Assembly: GCA_930989745.1 (NCBI GenBank)
Contig: CAKNMY010000007.1
Location: 1-51,257 of the forward strand
Length of the DNA stretch: 51,257 bases
Direction: 5' to 3'
Origin: an uncultured Lachnospiraceae bacterium
GTDB taxonomy: Bacteria; Bacillota; Clostridia; Lachnospirales; Lachnospiraceae
Positions 45,023-51,257 of the stretch are shown one piece after another. Position 1 is the stretch's first letter, and each line of letters begins with the position of its first letter. Under the pieces are notes generated by a model. The model was given only the letters and a program-made list of their open reading frames with translations. It did no database searches and was not told the origin of the DNA. Made by a program: the position numbers and the translations under genes.

Positions 45023-46039
45023 TCAGTTAAAGCCATAAATTCTCTGGGCAATCTTATATGTCGCGACAGATACCTGACGCCCGCCCTTTCCAGGAAGATT
45101 CGAAAGCCTGCCGAGAAGGCTGCAGCGCACCTGCATATACACTTTATAATCTTTGGATTTCATGTATTTCCACAGTTCAACCTTCTTTTCAAAATTCTCC
45201 TCTGTATTGGAACGGATCAGCATGATCGACGATACGGTTGTGATGATTGTCAGATAATTGAGCATATACTTTCTCAGTTTCTTTGGAAGATTCTTCTGGC
45301 TCACCATATAGTCTATCATCAGCTTATTGACGCAGAGCTGCTGATCTATACGGCGAATCATCACATCCTCCTGCACGGACTGGTCCTCCCTGCCGATGAA
45401 ATAACGGTAAAAATTCACATCCAGATAATACATCGTCTTCACATAGGGGAATGGCACAAATGCCACCAGATTATCCACATAGAACGTATGCTTCGGCAGC
45501 ACAAGCCCGCTCTCCCTCAGCAGCTCGGTTCTGTAAATCAGGGAATGCATCAGAAGATATTTGCTCTTTCCAAGAGGCTTGACATCCTCCCATCCAAAGA
45601 AACGATCTGTCGGAAGGCAGCCGTCATAGCGCATAACCCTCTTTTTCTTCGCTCCCTGCTTTTCATAAACATAGTTGCTGATCAGCATGTCCAGCGTTCT
45701 CGGGCCTCGTATGGACTCTTCCAGAACTTTCAGAATCTTTCGGTACGCTTCCTCGTTCACCCAGTCATCACTGTCCACTACTTTGAAATAAAGTCCGGCT
45801 GCGTGGGCAAGTCCGGTGTTCACTGCCTCTCCATGGCCGCCGTTTTCCTGGTGTACCGCCTTAATGATCGTCGGATATTTCCGCTCGTACTCATCGGCTA
45901 TCTGAGCTGTCTCGTCAGAGGAACCGTCGTCCACAATGATAATCTCCACATCCTCTCCGCCAACCAGCAGAGATTCCACGCAGTTCTTCATATAGGCTGC
46001 AGAATTATAGCATGGAACTGCAAAAGACAATATTTTCAT
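45023..46039 (-). CDS. family 2 glycosyltransferase
   Basis: 338 aa, GT-A fold: N-terminal FAVPCYNSAAYM, nucleotide-binding IIVDDGSSDET, and KVVDSDDWVN as the DxD-type motif. Cytoplasmic, no TM helix. Transfers a sugar from a nucleotide donor to an envelope or exopolysaccharide acceptor; donor unknown. It follows mutY by 12 bases. Confidence 0.92.
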   Translation of the reverse strand: MKILSFAVPCYNSAAYMKNCVESLLVGGEDVEIIIVDDGSSDETAQIADEYERKYPTIIKAVHQENGGHGEAVNTGLAHAAGLYFKVVDSDDWVNEEAYRKILKVLEESIRGPRTLDMLISNYVYEKQGAKKKRVMRYDGCLPTDRFFGWEDVKPLGKSKYLLMHSLIYRTELLRESGLVLPKHTFYVDNLVAFVPFPYVKTMYYLDVNFYRYFIGREDQSVQEDVMIRRIDQQLCVNKLMIDYMVSQKNLPKKLRKYMLNYLTIITTVSSIMLIRSNTEENFEKKVELWKYMKSKDYKVYMQVRCSLLGRLSNLPGKGGRQVSVATYKIAQRIYGFN

Positions 46040-46051
46040 CTCAAATCCACC

Positions 46052-47128
46052 TCATCTCTTCTCGTATTTCTCCTGCCCCAAACGCAGGTTCATATATCTC
46101 GCATATGCGGCAAATGCCGCCGGCATCGGATATTTTTCCTGTGCGCTGTCCACATCCACAAAAATCAGATCCTGCTTTCTGTTCTCCTCCAGGGCTGCGA
46201 TGCGGACCGCGTAGCCGCACATTTTCCACTCCACATGGGAAAAGATATGGCGCGCGTTCTCCAGTTCGCGGATCTGAAGCGGCATCAGGCCGTATCCCTT
46301 CAGAAGTTCCAGTACTTCTTCCCTGCTCAGGTGTCCGTCATAATTCGGAAATTCGAACATCCCTGCCAGAAGTCCCCGTGCCGGACGCCTGCGTATGGCA
46401 AGATGCTCTCCGTCCAGAATAATCAGAACCGTTCTGTCCTCGAGCCGCCGCTCCTTTGCCTTCTTCTTCACCGGAAGTTCCATAACTGTGCCGTGCTCTC
46501 TGGCGAGGCAGAATTTTGCCAAAGGGCACTCCCCGCATTTCGCGGTTCCATTCGGCACGCAGATCATCGCTCCCAGTTCCATCAGCGCCTGGTTAAACTC
46601 GCCTGATCTGCCTTCCGGCATCACGGCGAGCAGCTCCTTTTCCACACGGGTTTTCGTGGACTGCTTCATGATATCCGAATCATCCTCTGTCAGCCTGCTG
46701 ATCACCCGCAGTACATTTCCATCCACTGCCGGTACAGGAATCTCATAGGCAATCGACGCAATCGCGCCTGCCGTATAATTGCCGATTCCCGGAAGGCTCC
46801 TGAGCTTCTCATAGTCTGCGGGCAGCTCGCCGCCGAAGTTTTCCATCACCTGCTTTGCCGCCTTCTGCATATTGCGCACACGGTTATAATATCCCAGCCC
46901 TTCCCAGAGCTTCAGCAGCTCCTCCTCGCCGCACTGGGCAAGGGCGCGGATATCGGGAAGGGCTCTCGTGAAGCGTTCGAAAAACGGCTTTACCGCCTCC
47001 ACCCTGGTCTGCTGAAGCATAATTTCCGATACCCAGATCTCATACGGATCCCTTCTCTCCCTCCACGGGAGGATTCGGTGATCTCTGCGGTACCATTCGA
47101 TCAGGGGTTCTACAATTTCTTCCAACAT
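46052..47128 (-). CDS. mutY: A/G-specific adenine glycosylase
   Basis: 358 aa. HhH-GPD domain with catalytic Glu in VSEIMLQQT and Asp in VPAVDGNVLRV, LPGIGNYTAGAI hairpin, then the 4Fe-4S loop CVPNGTAKCGECPLAKFC (seven residues between the first two Cys, one more than in E. coli) and a C-terminal NUDIX-like domain reading 8-oxoG. Removes adenine mispaired with 8-oxoguanine. Ends 12 bases before the GT2 gene. Confidence 0.95.
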   Translation of the reverse strand: MLEEIVEPLIEWYRRDHRILPWRERRDPYEIWVSEIMLQQTRVEAVKPFFERFTRALPDIRALAQCGEEELLKLWEGLGYYNRVRNMQKAAKQVMENFGGELPADYEKLRSLPGIGNYTAGAIASIAYEIPVPAVDGNVLRVISRLTEDDSDIMKQSTKTRVEKELLAVMPEGRSGEFNQALMELGAMICVPNGTAKCGECPLAKFCLAREHGTVMELPVKKKAKERRLEDRTVLIILDGEHLAIRRRPARGLLAGMFEFPNYDGHLSREEVLELLKGYGLMPLQIRELENARHIFSHVEWKMCGYAVRIAALEENRKQDLIFVDVDSAQEKYPMPAAFAAYARYMNLRLGQEKYEKR

Positions 47129-47203
47129 AAGCTCTCCTCCGTTTTAATCCTTTATTATCATGCCACAAAAGCAGTAAAAATGCAAAAAGAATGTCAAAAA
47201 TTA

Positions 47204-47353
47204 AGAAATTCGTAACAGTTCAGCCTTGCTGAACCGTTACATGCAAAATCCATTTATAATCGCCTTCGGCGATGGGATTTTGCACTCCTGAATCACGTTC
47301 TTACGGTCTGCGCAGCATGTGCGCAGGCCTGGGCTAAACTGTTACAGAAATTC
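47204..47353. mobile_element. 134-bp MITE-like element with 8-bp target-site duplication
   Basis: The element spans 47212-47345. Its ends are 14-bp inverted repeats GTAACAGTTCAGCC (47212-47225) and the complement of GTAACAGTTTAGCC (47332-47345), one mismatch. AGAAATTC flanks it perfectly on both sides (47204-47211 and 47346-47353). Inside are three hairpins: 47212-47240, 47242-47284 (TGCAAAATCC arms with an inner ATCGCC hairpin) and 47308-47326. It has no ORF. Ends beginning GTAA and an 8-bp duplication fit an IS66-type transposase acting in trans. Confidence 0.8.
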
Positions 47354-47372
47354 TTCACTTCTTTGTTTTTGC

Positions 47373-47401
47373 TTGCAATCCCCCCAAAAACTGGCTACAA
47401 T
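47373..47401 (+). promoter_or_regulatory. promoter of the HAD phosphatase gene
   Basis: -35 TTGCAA (47373-47378), 17-base spacer, -10 TACAAT (47396-47401). The MITE ends 28 bases upstream of the -35. Confidence 0.65.
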
Positions 47402-47437
47402 AGTTTTGCGCAGAAAAATGATAAGGAGATAAATCTT

Positions 47438-48067
47438 ATGTATACAGACGGTATCCTATTTGATCTGGACGGAACACTCTGGGATTCCACAGACCTGGTG
47501 GCAGAGGCGTGGAATGAAGTGATCCGCAGCAATACGCTTCTGGATCTGCATCTGGATGGAACGCGGCTCAAGCAGCTCTTTGGTCAGCTGCTGCCGGACA
47601 TCGCGGCACAGCTGTTTCCAAATTGTCCCAAGGCACGGCAGCTCGAACTGATTGATCTGTGCTGTAAGCGGGAGCATGAGGTGCTCGCCGGGACGTGCGC
47701 GCCTCTCTATGAAGATTTGGAACTGATGCTGAAGAAACTGTCCCTCGATTGCCGCCTATTCATCGTCAGCAACTGCCAGGCAGGATATATTGAGACCTTT
47801 CTGAAGACCAGCCATCTCGGCAGCTATTTCGAGGGGCATCTCTGTCCGGGGGACACCGGGGAGCCAAAGGCGCATAATATCGGAGAGATTATTCGCCGCT
47901 ATGACCTTCAGTCCCCGATTTATGTCGGCGATACCATGGGAGATTACCTCGCCGCAAAGGAAAACCATATCCCCTTTGTGTTTGCCTCCTACGGCTTTGG
48001 ATCTGTAGACGCACCGGATTATACGATCCAGAAGCCCATGGATCTCATCGCTCTCTTCAGTGAATAA
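47438..48067 (+). CDS. HAD family hydrolase (phosphatase)
   Basis: 209 aa. Motif I FDLDGTLWDS (nucleophile Asp), motif II IVSNC, motif IV VGDTMGDYLAA; helical cap after motif I, of the phosphoglycolate-phosphatase-like subgroup. Substrate not determinable. ATG at 47438 with AAGGAG nine bases upstream. Single gene with its own terminator. Confidence 0.92.
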   Translation: MYTDGILFDLDGTLWDSTDLVAEAWNEVIRSNTLLDLHLDGTRLKQLFGQLLPDIAAQLFPNCPKARQLELIDLCCKREHEVLAGTCAPLYEDLELMLKKLSLDCRLFIVSNCQAGYIETFLKTSHLGSYFEGHLCPGDTGEPKAHNIGEIIRRYDLQSPIYVGDTMGDYLAAKENHIPFVFASYGFGSVDAPDYTIQKPMDLIALFSE

Positions 48068-48078
48068 GAGTGTACAGA

Positions 48079-48116
48079 CAGAGATACCGCAGCGCTTCGG
48101 CACTGCGGTATCTCTG
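48079..48116. terminator. bidirectional terminator
   Basis: Perfect 14-bp stem CAGAGATACCGCAG/CTGCGGTATCTCTG (48079-48092 with 48103-48116) between the converging HAD and L,D-transpeptidase genes. Confidence 0.85.
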
Positions 48117-48117
48117 T

Positions 48118-49809
48118 TTATCTTCTGATTCTTGACTGATAATCATCCGTATAATAACAAATAACGGGAGTTCCCTTTTCCACATAACTGTACATGGCCT
48201 TTGCCGCGCTGTACGACAGATTAATACAGCCATGGGAGCCGTTCCACACGTAGCGTTCACCGCCGAAATACGGATTCCAGGTGGCATCGTGCATACCGAT
48301 CCCGCCGTTAAACGGCATCCAGAAGTCCACCGGCGTTTCATATTCCGGCTTGTTGTCCGGAGGAACGGGTTCTCCCCTCAGCACACGATCCTTCTGCTTA
48401 TACGCAATTGTATAAGTTCCCGGCGGGGTATACCGCTTGGCAGTCATCATTCCGGATACAATATCTGTGTCAAAAACCTGCTCTCCATCCTGATAGAACC
48501 ACAGATGCTGTCCTGTCAGATCAATCTCCACATATGTCCCGCCCAGTCCGCTGTTCTCCGTGGAAATCTCCTCGCTGGCATAGGCCGGCTCTCTGGTTAC
48601 AACCTCCTGATTATCCAGATTCTCCCTCAGCTGGGCAATCTCACTCTTCTGATCAATCTGCCACCCGTAATTTCCCAGCGGAACTGTGATTGTATCCCCA
48701 TAAGCATTGGTAAATTCCCGATCTTTTCCCAGTGTATCTACCTGATCGGCAAGCTGTGCCACATAAGATCTCAGATTTTCTTCAAACACTGCGTCATCCT
48801 TCACATAATTGCCTCCGGAATCGCGCACCAGCCAGTTCTTCAGCGTATTGCCGTCAAGAACAATCTCACCGTTCGGAATCTGATACGTCACACTGGCTTT
48901 TACCAGGCTGTTGAGCTGTTCTCTCTCCCTTTGAAGTCCGGCATCTGTCTTTACGATCTGCGGTTTCTGATAGGCTCCCGCCGCTTCCAGATCCTCCTCA
49001 GGGCGGCTCTCTGCCACAGCTTTCCGGACAGTCTCCTGGACCATTTCCGCATTGAGCGCAGTACCCTGGATTTCATCTGCAATTACAAACTCTGAATTCC
49101 GATATTCCACATACGCATCCTGCGGTGCCTGCTGATTTTCCTCTTTCATTGGTCCCAGCGCGGCAACCTTTTGCGTAAGTTTTTCCTGATTAAAAGAAAT
49201 ATTTTCCGATACCTGATATTCCTCGCTCTGGAACAGGCCCTTCACCCAGAGCAGCGGACTCTGGCTTTCCTTAATCTGAGCCACGCTCCCGTCGGGTATA
49301 TACGTATAGTCGATGTCCTCCCCGCGGATCTGTTCAGAAATACCGCCGCGGAATTTCAGAGTCAGCACATATTCCTCCACACTTTCCCGTATGAGCTCCT
49401 GTGCCTGCTCTGCGGTGAGCCCGGAGCAGTCCACCTGATTGATCACGGTTCCCCGGTAGAATTTGTCCTTATTGTACCATGCATAGCCGCCGTACGCGCC
49501 GGCTCCCGCGAGGAACACTGCTCCCAGAACGGCGCAGAGGATTCTTGTACGCATCCCCTTTTTTACCGGCAAAGGCGCTTTTTCCTCCTCTATGATCTCC
49601 TCCTGAACCGCATCCTGCGGAAGCTTCTGCTCAGGAACCGGAATATCACCCACTGTATCTGATACGATCTTTTCCATCGCAGCGGATATCTTATTCTCCA
49701 GCGTCTGCTCTCCAGCCTCTTCGTTCCCATCCTCAGGCTCTTCCTGGATCTCGCCCGTGAGTGCTTCAAGCTGCTCCTCCAGCTTCCGTTCTAATTCCCT
49801 GTCATCCAT
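48118..49809 (-). CDS. L,D-transpeptidase (YkuD) with peptidoglycan-binding repeats
   Basis: 563 aa. A long acidic cytoplasmic tail (1-about 85), one TM helix (about 88-110), PG-binding-4 type repeats to about 400, and a YkuD domain with IGMHDATW and the catalytic SHGCINL (His 526, Cys 528). Role: makes 3-3 cross-links in peptidoglycan outside the membrane, a beta-lactam (penicillin)-tolerant route. Follows the ThrE-type exporter genes by 22 bases in the same direction. Confidence 0.93.
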   Translation of the reverse strand: MDDRELERKLEEQLEALTGEIQEEPEDGNEEAGEQTLENKISAAMEKIVSDTVGDIPVPEQKLPQDAVQEEIIEEEKAPLPVKKGMRTRILCAVLGAVFLAGAGAYGGYAWYNKDKFYRGTVINQVDCSGLTAEQAQELIRESVEEYVLTLKFRGGISEQIRGEDIDYTYIPDGSVAQIKESQSPLLWVKGLFQSEEYQVSENISFNQEKLTQKVAALGPMKEENQQAPQDAYVEYRNSEFVIADEIQGTALNAEMVQETVRKAVAESRPEEDLEAAGAYQKPQIVKTDAGLQREREQLNSLVKASVTYQIPNGEIVLDGNTLKNWLVRDSGGNYVKDDAVFEENLRSYVAQLADQVDTLGKDREFTNAYGDTITVPLGNYGWQIDQKSEIAQLRENLDNQEVVTREPAYASEEISTENSGLGGTYVEIDLTGQHLWFYQDGEQVFDTDIVSGMMTAKRYTPPGTYTIAYKQKDRVLRGEPVPPDNKPEYETPVDFWMPFNGGIGMHDATWNPYFGGERYVWNGSHGCINLSYSAAKAMYSYVEKGTPVICYYTDDYQSRIRR

Positions 49810-49831
49810 TCCCTATGCTCCCCATCACTCA

Positions 49832-50278
49832 TTAACTCTTCCCTTTTTTGATCAGAAGGCGCAGGCGGAATATCGTATCTGTCAAAAATACCGCCACTGC
49901 GATTACGCCTGCGATTTCCAGCGTCTGTATGACATAAAACAGCGTCATGGACGTGTCGCCCTGCAAAGCGGAATACGCGATTCTGTACATTCCAGCTCCA
50001 GGCACCAGTGTCATCAGCGCCGCAATGATAAACAGTGTCACCGGAGCCTTAAATATCCTGGCAAGGATATGGGAAATCAGCGATATGACAAACGCCGAGA
50101 AAAAATTGGATACCAGAAAGGAGCCTCCCGCCTGATCCACTGCCAGATACACTGCCCAGCCCACTGCTCCTGCCGCGCCTGCGCATGGCACAAATTTCTT
50201 CGGAACATTCAAAACCAGTCCAAATCCATAGACTGCAAAGAATGCGCCGGCCATCTGTATAAGTATTTTCACTGCCAT
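49832..50278 (-). CDS. threonine/serine exporter, C-terminal half (ThrE_2)
   Basis: 148 aa, four to five TM helices with VPCAGAAGAVGW and TLVPGAGMYRIAY; ThrE_2-like half of the exporter, encoded separately as is common in Firmicutes. AGGAGGCGGAG before the ATG; starts 11 bases after the stop of the first half. Together they would move threonine or serine outward. Confidence 0.88.
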   Translation of the reverse strand: MAVKILIQMAGAFFAVYGFGLVLNVPKKFVPCAGAAGAVGWAVYLAVDQAGGSFLVSNFFSAFVISLISHILARIFKAPVTLFIIAALMTLVPGAGMYRIAYSALQGDTSMTLFYVIQTLEIAGVIAVAVFLTDTIFRLRLLIKKGKS

Positions 50279-50289
50279 TTCTCCGCCTC

Positions 50290-51060
50290 CTAAATCATCT
50301 GCATAGCACCCAGTCCAATCGCGATTCCGATTGCAATGGCTGACGCGATCAGAAATGCCTCCAGCATCTTGGCACTGCCGGAAATATAATCCCCGTAAAG
50401 TGTGTCCAATATCGCGTTGGTGATCGCAGCACCCGGAACCAGCGGCATGATACATCCTACTATGATGGTCTCCTGATGAAATTTTCCGGGAAGAATTCCC
50501 TCCGGCAGATAATGGGTGCTGAAATATGCGCAGACAGCAATGACTATCGCGCAGATAATATTGCTGATAAACATATGCATTCCTGTCTTTTTGCTCAGCA
50601 GAATCATTCCCGCCAGAATGATGCCTGTAACAGCGGAAATGATCATATCCGCCGCGCTTCCTCCAAACATCACGGTAAAACCAGCTGTGATTGCCACTAT
50701 TGCCGCCATCTGCAGCTTCGGCTTCGTGTGCGTTCGGTAGATTTCCCTCACCTCATGAAATGCCTCCTCCAGCGTCATCTGCCCGGAACAGAATTTCCGC
50801 GAAATGCTGTTTACCGCATGAACTTTCAGCAGATTCGTACCGCGGCTCTCGATCCTGCGCACCACGGTCATGGAATCCATGTCTTTGTTATCCAGCGTAA
50901 CCATAAAGCCCGTTGCGATTACAAACACTTCTATCTTTGCAAGACCAGACAGCGAGAGCATCCGGCGCACAGTATCTTCGACGCGGTGCGTCTCCGCACC
51001 GTTTCGCAGCATGATCTCTCCGGCCATCACCGCTGTGTCTAATAATAATTTATAATCCAT
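50290..51060 (-). CDS. threonine/serine exporter, N-terminal half (ThrE_1)
   Basis: 256 aa. Soluble N-terminal segment with MLRNGAETHRVEDTVRRM and the conserved FVIATGF, followed by about five TM helices from residue 115. Partner of the next gene. A near-consensus promoter lies at 51115-51143. Confidence 0.9.
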   Translation of the reverse strand: MDYKLLLDTAVMAGEIMLRNGAETHRVEDTVRRMLSLSGLAKIEVFVIATGFMVTLDNKDMDSMTVVRRIESRGTNLLKVHAVNSISRKFCSGQMTLEEAFHEVREIYRTHTKPKLQMAAIVAITAGFTVMFGGSAADMIISAVTGIILAGMILLSKKTGMHMFISNIICAIVIAVCAYFSTHYLPEGILPGKFHQETIIVGCIMPLVPGAAITNAILDTLYGDYISGSAKMLEAFLIASAIAIGIAIGLGAMQMI

Positions 51061-51114
51061 AACGTCTCCTCAATACAAAAATCTGTACTTTTTCGCTTGT
51101 AGCTGACGCCTGCC

Positions 51115-51143
51115 ATTATAATATATTTATAGATAAAAATCAA
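51115..51143 (-). promoter_or_regulatory. promoter of the ThrE-L,D-transpeptidase operon
   Basis: -35 TTGATT (51138-51143), 17-base AT-rich spacer, -10 TATAAT (51115-51120) on the minus strand. Confidence 0.7.
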
Positions 51144-51167
51144 TGTAAGTCTTTATATATTATCACA

Positions 51168-51204
51168 ACAAAAAAGCGATAAAAGGATTTTCCTTCTATC
51201 GCTT
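51168..51204 (-). terminator. terminator after tRNA-Trp
   Basis: Stem AAGCGATA/TATCGCTT (51174-51181 with 51197-51204), extended by AAGG/CCTT, followed by TTTTTTG on the minus strand. Confidence 0.85.
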
Positions 51205-51206
51205 CA

Positions 51207-51257
51207 CAGGGGATGAGGGATTCGAACCCCCATCGACGGTTTTGGAGACCGGTGCTC
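51207..51257 (-). tRNA. tRNA-Trp (anticodon CCA), 3' part; 5' part beyond the window
   Basis: On the minus strand the anticodon arm reads CGGT-CTCCAAA-ACCG with CCA at the anticodon, then a T arm with GGGTTCGAATCCC and the acceptor 3' strand ATCCCCT plus discriminator G at 51207. CCA is not encoded. The D arm and 5' acceptor strand lie to the right of the window edge. Confidence 0.9.

Noticed and set aside
44999-46606. 535-codon plus-strand ORF opposite GT2 and mutY
   Set aside because: Begins in the terminator and spans two real minus-strand genes; sequence has no domain character.
47212-47345. riboswitch or structured leader RNA of the HAD gene
   Set aside because: The element lies upstream of the HAD -35 and is bounded by a target-site duplication, so a mobile element explains it better.
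48232-49095. 287-codon plus-strand ORF opposite the L,D-transpeptidase
   Set aside because: Antisense shadow; the opposite strand has a clear YkuD enzyme.

Overview
The window looks like chromosomal DNA of a strictly anaerobic, gut-type Firmicute, most likely Lachnospiraceae. The reasons are intermediate GC, strong AGGAGG ribosome sites, protein families typical of that group (DUF4358/DHHW/MBOAT surface acylation, DUF3783, DUF362 ferredoxin, CmpB-like membrane protein), rubredoxin plus bacteriohemerythrin, and a Cys-type sulfatase that would need an anaerobic maturase. Genus cannot be fixed from this sequence alone. Most genes lie on the minus strand. I see no phage, no transposase and no CRISPR array.

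Layout, left to right. 1-8000: a YesM/YesN-type two-component system, with the response regulator split by a frameshift, downstream of a TetR-headed operon (SGNH hydrolase, DUF4358, MBOAT, DHHW) for O-acylation of a surface polymer. 8130-13370: accessory region with a MATE exporter, a decapitated marR remnant, a Cys-type sulfatase and an orphan sugar-binding lipoprotein. 13369-16451: a long class B penicillin-binding protein whose promoter carries two BlaI/MecI-like operators, and a divergent Cys-rich mini-protein. 16518-18700: DUF362 ferredoxin protein, and a small alarmone synthetase on the plus strand. 18769-28195: carB, then a tightly packed housekeeping operon (asparaginase, metallopeptidase, DUF3783, MATE, RluA, rRNA methyltransferase, hypothetical). 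28332-31584: DegV, Sel1-repeat protein, CmpB-like membrane protein. 31735-38048: complete F1Fo ATP synthase operon atpBEFHAGDC.

38364-39819: a Crp/Fnr regulator divergent from rubredoxin and hemerythrin. A perfect 16-bp palindrome is centred 41.5 bp upstream of the predicted rubredoxin start, which is the classical activator position; this looks like an oxygen/NO-sensing or -scavenging module. 39914-46039: YdcF, acylphosphatase, amidase-SPOR, then a plus-strand lipid/envelope group (diacylglycerol kinase-like, GDPD, PAP2), and a GT2. 46052-48067: mutY and a HAD phosphatase separated by a 134-bp MITE-like element with 14-bp terminal inverted repeats and a perfect 8-bp target duplication. 48118-51257: L,D-transpeptidase, a split ThrE-type exporter, and the 3' part of a tRNA-Trp cut by the window edge.

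Common threads are envelope building and modification (acylation operon, PBP, amidase, L,D-transpeptidase, lipid enzymes) and anaerobic stress handling. The strongest items for follow-up are the MITE, the BlaI-type operators on the PBP, the palindrome-controlled rubredoxin/hemerythrin operon, the broken yesN beside an AraC-type direct repeat at the binding-protein promoter, and the truncated marR.
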